A DNA stretch of 35,990 nucleotides from an uncultured Chloroflexota bacterium (lineage in GTDB: Bacteria > Chloroflexota > Chloroflexia > Chloroflexales > Chloroflexaceae), in assembly GCA_937120965.1 (NCBI GenBank), contig CAKZKA010000215.1, positions 1 to 35,990 on the forward strand, given 5' to 3'. A program made the translations under genes and the position numbers. Each line of letters begins with the position of its first letter. Position 1 is the stretch's first letter. Below, piece after piece: positions 7,393-15,332 of the stretch. A model generated the notes under the pieces. That model was not told where the DNA came from. It did no database searches and worked only from the letters and a program-made list of their open reading frames with translations.

Positions 7393-7745
7393 GGGGGAAA
7401 CCTGAGTTTCCCTATGTTCACATCACGCGCCACATCCCTACTATGATATGACAATGATGGCCGTTCTGCAAACGTGGTATAATCGCATAAGATGCCCATG
7501 CGGCTGCGCCGCGCACAACGGGAACGAAAAAGAGATGCTCCTGGGAGGGCTGCGCCTTCCCGGACCCTCCCGCGGGCAGGGAGTTGGAGAACCCCGGGTT
7601 CCGTATGTTCATATGAGTTGCCCAGGCGGCTGCGCCGCGCAGCACGGGGTTGGGAAGGGTTTTTCTCAGGAGGGTGCGATCCGCCCGCAGCTTCCCGCCG
7701 CACAGAAGGGTGGAGCGGCCCGGACTCCCCGGTTCATAGCATGGT
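7393..7745. repeat. Cluster of family 2 and 3 palindromic repeats upstream of metG
   Basis: Contains GGGGGAAACCTGAGTTTCCC (7394-7412, family 3, followed by TATGTTCACATCA), an inverted CCATGCGGCTGCGCCGCGCACAACG (family 2 end, about 7497-7521), CTGGGAGGGCTGCGCCTTCCCGGACCCTCCCGCGGG (7538-7574), GGAGAACCCCGGGTTCCGTATGTTCATATG (about 7586-7615), and a second CGGCTGCGCCGCGCAGC (7625-7641). No gene is supported here. Confidence 0.7.
7475..7483 (+). promoter_or_regulatory. Extended -10 promoter candidate for metG
   Basis: TGGTATAAT is a perfect TATAAT (7478-7483) with an upstream TG. No good -35 lies 17 bases upstream. It is about 290 bases before the metG start with palindromic repeats between, so the assignment is tentative. 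Confidence 0.4.
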
Positions 7746-7772
7746 TCCGCGGGCACGATGCGGAGAGGACCT

Positions 7773-9575
7773 ATGCCACAGCATATTCTGGTTGCCGTTG
7801 CCTGGCCCTATGCCAACGGCCCGCGCCACATTGGTCACGTGGCGGGGTTCGGCGTTCCGGCAGATATCTTCGCCCGTTACCACCGCCTGGCGGGCAATCG
7901 CGTGCTGATGGTCTCGGGCACCGATGAGCACGGCACGCCAATTACGATTGTTGCCGAGAAAGAGGGCCTGACGCCCCGCGAAGTGGCCGATCGCTACAAC
8001 CGGATCATTGCCGACGATCTGCACAATCTGGGTCTGAGCTACGATCTATTCACCCGCACGACCACGCTCAACCACTACCGGGTCACGCAGGATGTGTTCA
8101 AAACCCTGTTTGACAAGGGGTATGTGCTGCGCCAGGAGACGCTGGGGGCCTTTTCGGCCACCACGGGCCGCACCCTGCCCGACCGCTACATCGAGGGCAC
8201 CTGCCCCCTCTGCGGGTACGGCGAGGCGCGTGGCGATCAGTGCGATAACTGCGGCAGCCAGCTCGATCCGACCGATCTGATCAACCCGCGTTCCAAGATT
8301 GATGGTAGCCCGCCGGTCTTCAAGACCACCGAGCATTTCTTTCTCGACCTGCCCGCATTCGCGGAGCGGCTGCAGAACTGGATCGCAAAACAGGAGCACT
8401 GGCGGCCCAATGTCCGCAGCTTCTCGCTCAACTTTATCAAGGATCTGAAACCACGGCCAATTACCCGCGATCTGGACTGGGGCGTACCCATTCCGCTCCC
8501 TGAGTACGAACACCGCGACGACAAGCGGATCTACGTCTGGTTCGACGCTGTGATCGGCTACCTCTCGGCCAGCATCGAGTGGGCCCATAACCGCGGCACG
8601 CCCGATGCCTGGCGCGACTGGTGGCAGAACCGCTACGCGCGCCATTACTACTTCATGGGCAAGGACAACATCGTCTTTCACACGGTGATCTGGCCTGCCC
8701 AGTTGATGGGGGTGTTTAGCGATGGGCACTATGCGGGCAGCGCAGCGGGGGCCTTCGCTGAAGTGTCATTGCAATTGCCCTACAACGTCGTCAGTAGCGA
8801 GTTCCTGACGATGGAGGGCAAGAAGTTTTCAAGCAGTCGCGGCGTGGTGATTTACGTCAAAGACTTCTTGAGCCGCTATGATGCCGATGCGCTGCGCTAC
8901 TTCCTCACCATCGCCGGCCCCGAGAACCAGGACACCGATTTTACCTGGGCCGAGTTTGTGCGCCGCAACAACGACGAACTGGTCGCCACCTGGGGTAACC
9001 TGGTCAACCGCACCCTTACCAATGTACACCGCACCTTCGGGGCGGTGCCGCGCCCGGGTACGTTGCAGGAGGGTGACCAGCGTCTGCTTGACGAGGTCGA
9101 GGGTGGTTTTGCCAGTGTCGGCGCGATGATCGAGGATGTGCGCTTCAAAGCTGCTCTGACCGAGGCTATGCGCCTGGCCGCGCAGGTCAATAGCTACCTG
9201 AGTGAGCAGGAACCCTGGAAGGTGATCAAGGACGACCCGGAACGCGCCGCGACCATCTGGTACGTGGCTCTGCGCTGCGTGAATAGTCTGAAGATCCTGT
9301 TTACGCCCTTCTTGCCCTTCAGTAGCCAGCGCCTGCACGAGTACCTCGGGTTTGATGGGTACATTGCCGGGCCGCTGGAGTTCAAAGAGTACACCGAGGA
9401 GGACGGGCGTAGCCATCGGGTGCTGACGGGCAACTATAGTTGCTGGATCGGACGCTGGGAGCCGCCGCGTCTGCCTATCGGTCAGACCCTGCGCCAGCCT
9501 GAGCCGCTGTTCAAGAAGCTCGATGAGAAGATCATCGAAGAAGAACTCGAGCGTATGCGCGCGGCCTTGAAGTAA
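7773..9575 (+). CDS. metG: Methionyl-tRNA synthetase
   Basis: The 600-residue enzyme charges tRNA-Met with methionine using ATP. The class I signature HIGH is at residues 19-22, preceded by [10 protein letters not shown] zinc knuckle follows at about 144-160 (CPLCG...CDNCG), in the connective-peptide domain. [23 protein letters not shown] contributes to the methionine pocket, and the KMSKS loop is present as KFSSS (351-355). The C terminus carries the anticodon-binding helices and stops without a fused EMAP-type tRNA-binding domain. I chose the ATG at 7773 because GGAGAGG lies four bases upstream; an ATG at 7758 would add MRRGP but has no such site. A strong terminator follows 37 bases after the stop. 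Confidence 0.95.
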   Translation: MPQHILVAVAWPYANGPRHIGHVAGFGVPADIFARYHRLAGNRVLMVSGTDEHGTPITIVAEKEGLTPREVADRYNRIIADDLHNLGLSYDLFTRTTTLNHYRVTQDVFKTLFDKGYVLRQETLGAFSATTGRTLPDRYIEGTCPLCGYGEARGDQCDNCGSQLDPTDLINPRSKIDGSPPVFKTTEHFFLDLPAFAERLQNWIAKQEHWRPNVRSFSLNFIKDLKPRPITRDLDWGVPIPLPEYEHRDDKRIYVWFDAVIGYLSASIEWAHNRGTPDAWRDWWQNRYARHYYFMGKDNIVFHTVIWPAQLMGVFSDGHYAGSAAGAFAEVSLQLPYNVVSSEFLTMEGKKFSSSRGVVIYVKDFLSRYDADALRYFLTIAGPENQDTDFTWAEFVRRNNDELVATWGNLVNRTLTNVHRTFGAVPRPGTLQEGDQRLLDEVEGGFASVGAMIEDVRFKAALTEAMRLAAQVNSYLSEQEPWKVIKDDPERAATIWYVALRCVNSLKILFTPFLPFSSQRLHEYLGFDGYIAGPLEFKEYTEEDGRSHRVLTGNYSCWIGRWEPPRLPIGQTLRQPEPLFKKLDEKIIEEELERMRAALK

Positions 9576-9612
9576 TCGCGCCTTGCTTCTGGCGATATAC
9601 GTGGATTGCTTG

Positions 9613-9645
9613 CGGAGGGGCCGACAGGCCCCTCCGGGCTTTTTC
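9613..9645 (+). terminator. Rho-independent terminator after metG
   Basis: A perfect 10-bp stem CGGAGGGGCC-GACA-GGCCCCTCCG is followed by GGCTTTTTCC. Its CTTGCGGAGGGGCC left arm is nearly identical to that of the terminator at 10892-10918. Confidence 0.88.
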
Positions 9646-9659
9646 CTCAACGGTTTTTT

Positions 9660-9710
9660 CCTGGGAGGGCTTCGCCCTTCAAAACCCTCCTACCGGGCAG
9701 GAGAGGCGTT
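9660..9710. repeat. Family 2 palindromic repeat core
   Basis: CCTGGGAGGGCTTCGCCCTTCAAAACCCTCCTACCGGGCAGG is an inverted-repeat core of the GGGAGGGC...GCCCTCCCAAACCCTCC type, in the orientation opposite to 9892-9932. Confidence 0.65.
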
Positions 9711-9779
9711 TTGCAGGGTTGCAATTACAGACCACCTTGCAGGCAATCATTGTATTCATACGTCCATTTATCGTCATAC

Positions 9780-9826
9780 AGGCATCTGTACAAATGCAAG
9801 AATGCCTGCTATACTCTTTTGTACAG
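9780..9826 (+). promoter_or_regulatory. Promoter-like box with nested inverted repeats
   Basis: TGTACA (9787-9792) and TATACT (9810-9815) are separated by exactly 17 bases. The outer inverted repeat CTGTACAAA (9786-9794) / TTTGTACAG (9818-9826) overlaps the -35 box and lies just past the -10 box; an inner pair AGGCAT / ATGCCT (9780-9785, 9802-9807) sits between. The surrounding 9725-9850 is AT-rich. No gene lies within 350 bases downstream, so it may drive a small RNA or the gene at 10195. Confidence 0.4.
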
Positions 9827-9869
9827 TATGACCTGTTTAACATGGGTTTCCATCCGGTTGCGCCGCACA

Positions 9870-9957
9870 TCACTGAGGTGAAAATAGCCCGCCCGCGGGA
9901 GGGTTTGGGAGGGCGCAGCCCTCCCAAGAACAATAAGATTTTCATTCTGGCGTTGTG
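9870..9957. repeat. Composite palindromic repeat (family 2)
   Basis: TCACTGAGGTGAAAATAGCCCGCCCGCGGGAGGGTTTGGGAGGGCGCAGCCCTCCCAAGAACAATAAGATTTTCATTCTGGCGTTGTG in order, i.e. the element at 1534-1656 with a short GGGAGGGC-GCA-GCCCTCCC core in place of the long hairpin. (Described in parts: left TGAGGTGAA, core palindrome 9908-9926 approximately, right TTTTCATTCTGGCGTTGTG.). Confidence 0.85.
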
Positions 9958-9969
9958 ATGTGAAAAGAT

Positions 9970-10083
9970 GGGGAAACCAGGTTTCCCCGTCCCCCTGCCG
10001 GTGGGGGCGACAAGCCCTCCCCACCGGGAGGGTTTGGGAGGGCTACGCCGCGAGAAGCCCGGGAAAACCCGGTTTTCTCGCGC
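9970..10083. repeat. Family 3 palindromes flanking a family 2 fragment
   Basis: GGGGAAACCAGGTTTCCCC (9970-9988) is a 9-bp-arm palindrome. It is followed by an inverted family 2 fragment (ACCGGGAGGGTTTGGGAGGGC, 10023-10043) and by CGAGAAGCCC-GGGAAAACCC-GGTTTTCTCG (10051-10080), a second family 3 type palindrome. No gene is seen in 10084-10194 apart from the ribosome-binding site of the next gene. Confidence 0.75.
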
Positions 10084-10194
10084 CCCGACTGGGTAGGGGC
10101 GTCAGGCCTCGCGCTGATCCCTCAGGGAGAAAGCTCAAGCGAAGCCCGGCTGAAGGGCTTCGCAGGTGTGGTTCGCTGCCTTGCAGGAGGAAGT

Positions 10195-10731
10195 ATGAAG
10201 GTCCTTCGTCTGGTACTTGTCTCACTGTTCGCCATCGTGCTCACCGCCATCCCCGGGCTTGCGGCAGCGCAATCGACGCCTGCCGCGGTCTCCGGCACGC
10301 TCTCGCTGCGAGAGCGGGTCGCCTTGCCGGGGAACGCCGTGGTGACGGTGCAGATTGCCGAAGTGGCCGCCGCCGGTCGCACCGGCGCGCTGATCGCCGA
10401 GCAGCGCTTCACGACCAACAATGCCCAGCCTCCCTTCCGCTACACCGTAACCTACGACCCGGCGCGGATCGATCCTAACCGGCTCTACACCGTGCAGGCC
10501 AATATCAGTGTCGGCGGACAGGTGCGCTTCACCACCAACCAGGTGTACCGGGTGATCACCGGTGGGGCGCCGGTGAGCGACGTGAACATTGTGCTGGTGG
10601 GTGTGCGCCTGCCCAATGGCAATACGGGCGCCGCGCCCCTGCTGATTGCCGGTATGGCCCTGCTAGCCGCCATGGCCGTGTTTGCGACCCGTCGCCTCCT
10701 GGCGCCTCGCCGCGAGCGGGTGATCGCGTGA
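10195..10731 (+). CDS. YbaY/YscW-like secreted protein with C-terminal membrane tail
   Basis: The 178-residue protein has a signal peptide (about 1-26, ending LAAAQS), a beta-rich core of the YbaY type (VSGTLSLRERVALPGNAVVT, then AEQRFTTNNAQPPFRYTVTYDPARIDPNRLY, then FTTNQVYRVIT), and a tail with LPNGNTG, a hydrophobic stretch (about 147-168) and basic residues. YbaY relatives are usually lipoproteins; this one has no lipobox but ends like a sortase substrate, and a sortase gene is the next gene downstream. I chose the ATG at 10195 because GGAGG lies four bases before it; a GTG-free extension from 10168 lacks support. Likely location: outside face of the cell, membrane- or wall-anchored. Function unknown. 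Confidence 0.75.
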   Translation: MKVLRLVLVSLFAIVLTAIPGLAAAQSTPAAVSGTLSLRERVALPGNAVVTVQIAEVAAAGRTGALIAEQRFTTNNAQPPFRYTVTYDPARIDPNRLYTVQANISVGGQVRFTTNQVYRVITGGAPVSDVNIVLVGVRLPNGNTGAAPLLIAGMALLAAMAVFATRRLLAPRRERVIA

Positions 10732-10779
10732 TGGCAGGCCTGATTTGAGAGCGTGTGCCTGGATGTCTTGCGAAGGTGG

Positions 10780-10883
10780 GTGTTCACACTTTTCCCGGGT
10801 GCGCAGGCTCTTGCGCGCACCCAGGTCATTGCGGGCGGGACGCCCGCGCTCCCGGGGTAACGACTTACCCCACATGTGAACAC
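10780..10883. repeat. Double-hairpin repeat bounded by 9-bp inverted repeats (family 4)
   Basis: GTGTTCACA (10780-10788) and TGTGAACAC (10875-10883) are perfect inverted ends. Inside are a GGGTGCGC...GCGCACCC hairpin and the GCGGGCG-GGA-CGCCCGC hairpin, followed by TTACCCCACA. The same parts recur at 27679-27871. Confidence 0.8.
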
Positions 10884-10891
10884 GTACTTGC

Positions 10892-10918
10892 GGAGGGGCC
10901 AAAGGCCCCTCTAATTTT
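10892..10918 (+). terminator. Rho-independent terminator after the YbaY-like gene
   Basis: An 8-9-bp stem GAGGGGCC-AAA-GGCCCCTC is followed by TAATTTT. It lies about 160 bases after the YbaY-like gene, beyond the family 4 repeat, and would separate that gene from the sortase gene at least partly. Confidence 0.75.
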
Positions 10919-10975
10919 CCGCGTTTTTGCCCGCTTACGCACCTCCTCTGTGACCCGTCACACGGTGATCGCGTC

Positions 10976-12181
10976 ATGATACGTGTGAGACGAACTCGCT
11001 TCCTGCGCGCAGGTGTGCTGACGCCGCTGCTGGCCCTGGCCGTGTGGTGGATTGCCGCCAGTATTGGGAGGGCTGCCCCTCTGGCACAGGCGGTTGCGCC
11101 GGCCTGCTTTGCCGAGACCGGCTATTGTATTGATGGCCGCATCCGACAACTCTGGGAAAGCGGCGGCGGGCTGATGGTGTTCGGTTTTCCGATCACCGGG
11201 GTGCAGCCGGAGGCGATCGAGGGCCGCGTGGTAATGGTGCAGTGGTTCGAACGGGCACGGATCGAGTTGCATCCCGATCTGCCCTACCCGTACGATGCGC
11301 TTATCGGGCGGGTGGGCGCGGAGGCACTCGCGCGCCACGCCGGGGCGCGACCGCTGGCCAGCACGGCAATGGTTGGCGAATGCCGCGCCTTTGTCGAAAC
11401 CGGGTTGAGCGTGTGTGGGGAGTTCCTCGCCGCCTGGCTCGCCGCCGGCGCGGATCTTGGCGGAGATGGCGCGCTGAACGAACGCGAGAGCCTGGCGCTG
11501 TACGGTCTGCCCCTCACCCCGCCACGCACCGAGCGATTGGCCGATGGCAGGACCTATGTGGTGCAGTGGTTCGAACGGGCGCGTTTCGAGTTGCACCCGG
11601 AGATCGCCGAGGGGTTGGTGCTGCGCGGGCTCCTTGGCCGCGAAGCTGCACCCGTAGCGGTTGACCCGCCCGGCGCCGCATTCCCAGCGCCTGTGCCCGC
11701 GCCGGCGCCGGTTCCGGCGCCTGCCCTGGCTCCGCCGGTCCGCCTGCTGATCCCGGCTATCGGGTTGGACGTTGCTACCGTGCCGGCAGGTTCCGACGAG
11801 ACCGGCGCATTTGTGGTTCCCGATCACGATGTGGGCTGGTTCAGCGGGAGCGCCAAGCCCGGCGAGGGTGAGAACATTGTGCTGTGGGGCCACGTGTTGC
11901 CATTCATGGCGCGGCCACATATCCCTGCGCCGTTCGCCCGCCTGCGCGAGGTAGGCCCGGGCGCCCGGGTGGCGCTCTACGATGCCTCCGGGCAGCGTCA
12001 CGAGTACGTGGTGACGCAGCAGATGCGCGTGGCCCCGGAACAGATCGAGTTCCTCTTCCCGCAGGGCCGCGAAATGGTGACGATCATCTCCTGCACCGGG
12101 GAGAGCATCGTGGTCGGCGGCGCCGTGGTTGACTTTACCGAACGACTGGTCGTTATTGCCGAGCCGACCGGATCCTCGTAA
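10976..12181 (+). CDS. Sortase with duplicated WFERAR N-terminal repeats
   Basis: The 401-residue protein starts with a membrane/signal segment (about 14-34). Two repeats follow, each a FGFP/YGLP-type turn plus VQWFERARxELHP (WFERAR at 90-95 and 198-203); similar cell-wall-associated repeats occur in secreted Chloroflexota proteins. A Pro/Ala linker (about 236-254) leads to a sortase domain with the catalytic triad His306 (LWGHV), Cys373 (ISCTG) and Arg390 (FTERL). Sortases cleave a sorting signal in secreted proteins and join it to an amine acceptor on the cell surface. Putative substrates are the flanking secreted proteins. The ATG at 10976 has no strong ribosome-binding site. The repeats could position the enzyme on wall polymer; that is inference. 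Confidence 0.88.
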   Translation: MIRVRRTRFLRAGVLTPLLALAVWWIAASIGRAAPLAQAVAPACFAETGYCIDGRIRQLWESGGGLMVFGFPITGVQPEAIEGRVVMVQWFERARIELHPDLPYPYDALIGRVGAEALARHAGARPLASTAMVGECRAFVETGLSVCGEFLAAWLAAGADLGGDGALNERESLALYGLPLTPPRTERLADGRTYVVQWFERARFELHPEIAEGLVLRGLLGREAAPVAVDPPGAAFPAPVPAPAPVPAPALAPPVRLLIPAIGLDVATVPAGSDETGAFVVPDHDVGWFSGSAKPGEGENIVLWGHVLPFMARPHIPAPFARLREVGPGARVALYDASGQRHEYVVTQQMRVAPEQIEFLFPQGREMVTIISCTGESIVVGGAVVDFTERLVVIAEPTGSS

Positions 12182-12394
12182 GCGTCCCTCGCAGAGGCGC
12201 GAAGATGGCGCAAGTGTGAGCAGGGGCGCCTCCCTCAACAGGAGGAGAGCGGGTCTTCTCACGCCTTTCCCGGTGGGAAGGGGCGCCGCGCGTCTGTCCA
12301 GGGATGTCTCTGTGCCTTGTGTCATCGTGCCGCGCAGCCGCGCAAAGGGCCGATAGACAGGGCGTCGCGCCATAGACAACGATGAGGTTGAGGT

Positions 12395-13270
12395 ATGAAT
12401 CACACAGATGCTCACAGGGGAAGGATGGGGAGGATCGCCTTGCTCGTGGCGCTCCTGGCGGCGCTCCTGGCGGCGCTTCCTGTCGTCGCGCAGGAAGCGC
12501 CGCCTGCGGGGCCGGTGGGTGATGAAGCGCTCCCCCAGCAGGGCGGGGGACAGGTGGTGTATCTCCCGGTGATCAGGCGCGGGCCGGCCAACGTTCAGCT
12601 CGCCCTGCGCCCCGTGCCGCTCCAGCAGGTGCAGCGGGGAACCATCCTGTCGGTCGAGTTTCGCCTGACCAATGTCGATCAGGCCGTTGCCCCATCAACG
12701 CTGCTCAGCCTTGCATACTCCTCACGCCTGACCATCTTTACCGAGACCGCCCTTGCGCCGGGCGACACGCAGGTTAGCTTTGACGACACCCGCGTGACGG
12801 TCCGGGTCAACAACGTCCCGCCGGGGCAGACCCGCACCGGGCGGATCAACTTCTTTGTGCGCCGCGATGCGCCGGTGGGTGACCGCATCCCCCTCTACGC
12901 CACCTTCCAGTGCCCGGCTGGCCTCTGTCGCACCGCACTGGTTCAGGTAGAAATTATTCGCAACGAGGAGGAAGGAGTCGGTGGCATCTTCAATCTCACC
13001 GTCTCTCCCGACCGGGGGCCGCCCGGCACTGCCCACGTGTTTACCGCCGATTTCTTCTCGCCCGGCGAAGAGATCGTGACCTGGTTGAATACGGAGACCG
13101 ACGTTGTGCCCCTCGACATCACCACCACCGCCGACGGAGCGGGGCGCATCCGGATCGTGTTCGGGAGCGGGGGCCTGTCGCCTGGCTTCTACAGCCTGGT
13201 TGCCCACGGTGAGCGCAGCGACATCACCGGAGTCGGGGCCTTCATTGTGACCGGGCCCGGCGTGCCGTAG
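12395..13270 (+). CDS. Secreted Ig-like beta-sandwich protein
   Basis: The 291-residue product has a signal peptide (about 11-32, with two LLAAL repeats, ending VVAQE), then two beta-sandwich regions. The first (about 65-185) resembles cohesin-like or DUF11-type surface domains (GTILSVEFRLTNVDQAVAP...GRINFFVRRDAPVGDRIPLY). The second (about 200-288) has an IPT/Ig-like look (LTVSPDRGPPGTAHVFTADFFSPGE...GFYSLVAHGERS). No sortase tail or membrane anchor is seen at the C terminus, so the mature form is probably released or held by other proteins. GAGGTTGAGGT directly precedes the ATG. It follows the sortase gene in the same direction with a gap of 213 bases. Exact family not recognised. Confidence 0.7.
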   Translation: MNHTDAHRGRMGRIALLVALLAALLAALPVVAQEAPPAGPVGDEALPQQGGGQVVYLPVIRRGPANVQLALRPVPLQQVQRGTILSVEFRLTNVDQAVAPSTLLSLAYSSRLTIFTETALAPGDTQVSFDDTRVTVRVNNVPPGQTRTGRINFFVRRDAPVGDRIPLYATFQCPAGLCRTALVQVEIIRNEEEGVGGIFNLTVSPDRGPPGTAHVFTADFFSPGEEIVTWLNTETDVVPLDITTTADGAGRIRIVFGSGGLSPGFYSLVAHGERSDITGVGAFIVTGPGVP

Positions 13271-13307
13271 GCGCAGGCCCACCCGGTTGCTTGTCAGGCG
13301 CCATTCG

Positions 13308-13535
13308 CCGGAGGGCTATGCCCTCCCAAACCCTCCCCGCTGGCGGGTTGTTTCCTGGGAGGGCGTAGAGGCGCGGCGCCGCCGCGCCTCTACGTCCAAC
13401 CCCCCCTCAGGGAGGGGGATGGGGAAACCCGGTTTCCCCATGCCCCAACCGCTGGTGGAAGCGGCTGGCACCCCCCACAGGCAGGGGTGCGGTTCGACAG
13501 GCTCACCGCAGGTGGGGAAACCCGGTTTCCCCGTA
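13308..13535. repeat. Cluster of palindromic repeats (families 2 and 3 plus a 23-bp unit)
   Basis: In order: GGAGGGCTATGCCCTCCCAAACCCTCC (13310-13336); a hairpin with arms GGCGTAGAGGCGCGGC / GCCGCGCCTCTACGTC around GCC (13362-13396); an 11-bp-arm palindrome ATGGGGAAACC-C-GGTTTCCCCAT (13419-13441); an inverted copy of the 23-bp unit found at 1-69 with about 38 bp of identity including its flank (13472-13511); and GGGGAAACCCGGTTTCCCC (13514-13532) followed by TATGTTCACCTCAG. No gene is present in 13271-13543. Confidence 0.85.
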
Positions 13536-13543
13536 TGTTCACC

Positions 13544-14446
13544 TCAGGGTGGCGCGTCGCGCCACCGCAGCAGCCGCCCGGCAAATGCGCTGAGGTTGCG
13601 CTGCCCGAAGAGCCGCACGTAGTCCTCCGTCGCTACGAGCGGCCCCGGGTCAGCGCCGCCGTTGCGCTCGCGCAGGTACCAGCGGTGCTGCATGATCCAG
13701 CGGTAGAGATCAGCCTCGGTACGTCCGGGAAAGGAGCGGAGCGTTCGGGTCTCACGAATAACCTGCACGACGGGCGCATAGACCCGGTCGTACCACGAGG
13801 CGACCGCCTCTCCACGGTCGATTGCGCGCCCCGACTCCTGGCCCATAAAGTAGCGATGGGCGTTAATGTGAGCGACAAGATCCAGATAGCCGCCCGGCTC
13901 GCTGAACTCGATGCGCTGGTCCGGACGCAGATCGGCCAGGCCGGTCCACTCCAGAAAGTCGCTGTACTCCTCTTTCAGCAGCAGGTCGCGCACACTCAGA
14001 TCGGGCGCGAGGGGCACGTCTACAACCAGTTCGGTTACCACGGCCTCAATCTCCTGCTGGCCCTGCAGGCGCGCCACCGAGATGCGGTGGTGTCCATCTT
14101 TGACAAAGAAGATATCGCTGAGTTTGTATAACTCAACCGGCGGGAGACCGCGGGCCTCACGGTGGGCGCGATCAATCTCCAGCCAGCGCTGTCTGGTTAC
14201 TTCGTTGCGGGGAGCGAACCGCCGGTCGAAGTCGGCGTACCGCCCCTCGCTCCCCACAATGTGCGTGAGCGGCACCGTCTGGAGGCCGCGGTGGTGCTGG
14301 CCACGCACGTTGAGACGCGCGCGGACCTCGTCAAAGGAGAGCAGGTCGTTGGGCGCGCGGGTCAGCAGGGCCAGCACCTGCCCGAGGAAGGCCTTGCGTC
14401 GCGCCCGGTTAAAATCATCGTGGGTCCTATGACCGATCCAGGACAT
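13544..14446 (-). CDS. ParB/DUF4032-like protein
   Basis: The 300-residue protein has a ParB-like core: a PVELYKLSDIFFVKDGHHRISVARLQGQQEIEAVVTEL stretch (about 110-148), where the GHHRISVA box matches the nucleotide/DNA-binding GxxR region of ParB/sulfiredoxin-fold proteins. The N-terminal part is helical and basic, and the C-terminal half (about 180-290, rich in Tyr, Trp and Arg) resembles DUF4032-type proteins common in Actinobacteria and Chloroflexi. Biological role unknown; DNA or nucleotide binding is a reasonable guess. I chose the ATG at 14446 because AGGAG lies seven bases upstream; a longer frame from 14572 adds 42 residues of low-complexity sequence. No operon partner. Confidence 0.75.
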   Translation of the reverse strand: MSWIGHRTHDDFNRARRKAFLGQVLALLTRAPNDLLSFDEVRARLNVRGQHHRGLQTVPLTHIVGSEGRYADFDRRFAPRNEVTRQRWLEIDRAHREARGLPPVELYKLSDIFFVKDGHHRISVARLQGQQEIEAVVTELVVDVPLAPDLSVRDLLLKEEYSDFLEWTGLADLRPDQRIEFSEPGGYLDLVAHINAHRYFMGQESGRAIDRGEAVASWYDRVYAPVVQVIRETRTLRSFPGRTEADLYRWIMQHRWYLRERNGGADPGPLVATEDYVRLFGQRNLSAFAGRLLRWRDAPP

Positions 14447-14609
14447 CGAAATGCTCCTGGCCACGTTGCACTGCGCTGTGGATCGGTCGGTCGAACAGTG
14501 ACGAACCTGCGTAGCCACTCTGGTTCCTTCGTCTCTCGCCATCAGCGTAGCACAGAGCGGAGATACTTGCAAGGTTCATTATTGCGTTGTCAACCTTCGT
14601 GGCGCACCT

Positions 14610-15257
14610 TCAGGCCGGGTGCGGCCCCGGGGTAATCTCCAGCACACGGTAGCCAGCCGTATTGATCACCCTGGTCCGACCATAGAGCGTCTCAACCTCG
14701 TTGTGGTAGCCATAGGAGAGGTGGACGTGGCCGTGGATCAGGTAGCGGGGGGAGAAGCGATCCATAAGCCAGAGGAAGGCCCGGAAGCCGTGGTGGGCGT
14801 AATCGGGGCCGTTGTGGATGCCGAAGGGTGGAGCGTGGGTAATCAGAATGTCGAGGTAGCGTCCGAAGCGCAGGTGGTTGAGAAGCATCCAGGGCGCCAA
14901 CCGCCAGACGCGGCGCATCATTTCCGCCTCGGTATACATATTGGCGCCCTCGGGCTTGTAGCGGAGTGAGCCGCCCAACCCGGCGATCAGCAGGCCTGCG
15001 TGAGACACGCCGCGCCCCTCCAGGTTAACCGCGCCCCGCGCTTCGTGAAGCAGATCGCCGTTGGATTGCAACTCCGGCGCGTCGTGGTTGCCGTGGACGT
15101 AGAAGCACGGCACGTTCAGCATCGTCACGATGAACTCGACATAATAATAAGGCAGGTCGCCGCAACCGAGCACCATGCCGACGGCGCCAAAGCGTTGCTT
15201 TATGTTCAGGCTGTAGATCGCGGGGACGACCTCGTCGCTGACGCTCAGGATTTGCAT
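14610..15257 (-). CDS. Calcineurin-like metallophosphoesterase
   Basis: The 215-residue protein carries the metal-binding blocks of the family in order: SDE at 7-9 (in place of the common DxH), GCGD (31-34), GNHD (56-59), ITHAPPFG in the second half and HGHVH near the C terminus. It would hydrolyse a phosphomonoester or phosphodiester using two metal ions; the substrate is unknown. The His normally in block one is Glu or absent, seen in some class III relatives. The start at MQILSVSDE is preferred because the upstream ATG at 15275 is made by a palindromic repeat (TATGTTCACC). No ribosome-binding site is obvious. It is separated from the ParB-like gene by 160 bases. Confidence 0.82.
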   Translation of the reverse strand: MQILSVSDEVVPAIYSLNIKQRFGAVGMVLGCGDLPYYYVEFIVTMLNVPCFYVHGNHDAPELQSNGDLLHEARGAVNLEGRGVSHAGLLIAGLGGSLRYKPEGANMYTEAEMMRRVWRLAPWMLLNHLRFGRYLDILITHAPPFGIHNGPDYAHHGFRAFLWLMDRFSPRYLIHGHVHLSYGYHNEVETLYGRTRVINTAGYRVLEITPGPHPA

Positions 15258-15265
15258 GGGTGCGG

Positions 15266-15332
15266 CGGTGAACATATGGGGAAACCCGGTTTCCCCTTAT
15301 CATTCTGGCGTTGTGCGGCGCAGCCGCATAGC
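15266..15332. repeat. Family 3 palindrome joined to family 2 end
   Basis: GGTGAACATAT is followed by the perfect GGGGAAACCCGGTTTCCCC (15278-15296) and then CATTCTGGCGTTGTGCGGCGCAGCCGCATAG. This joins a family 3 palindrome directly to the right-hand end of family 2, showing that the parts are shuffled as modules. Confidence 0.85.

Noticed and set aside
7448-7927. Plus-strand open frames over the metG upstream region
   Set aside because: They are made of family 2 palindromes (repeated GGCAA/RRAQ-type peptides) and overlap the start of metG in another frame.
10958-12415. Long minus-strand open frame opposite the sortase gene
   Set aside because: It is rich in His/Gln/Arg/Gly with no domain, and the opposite strand encodes a sortase with an intact catalytic triad; it is a GC-driven shadow.
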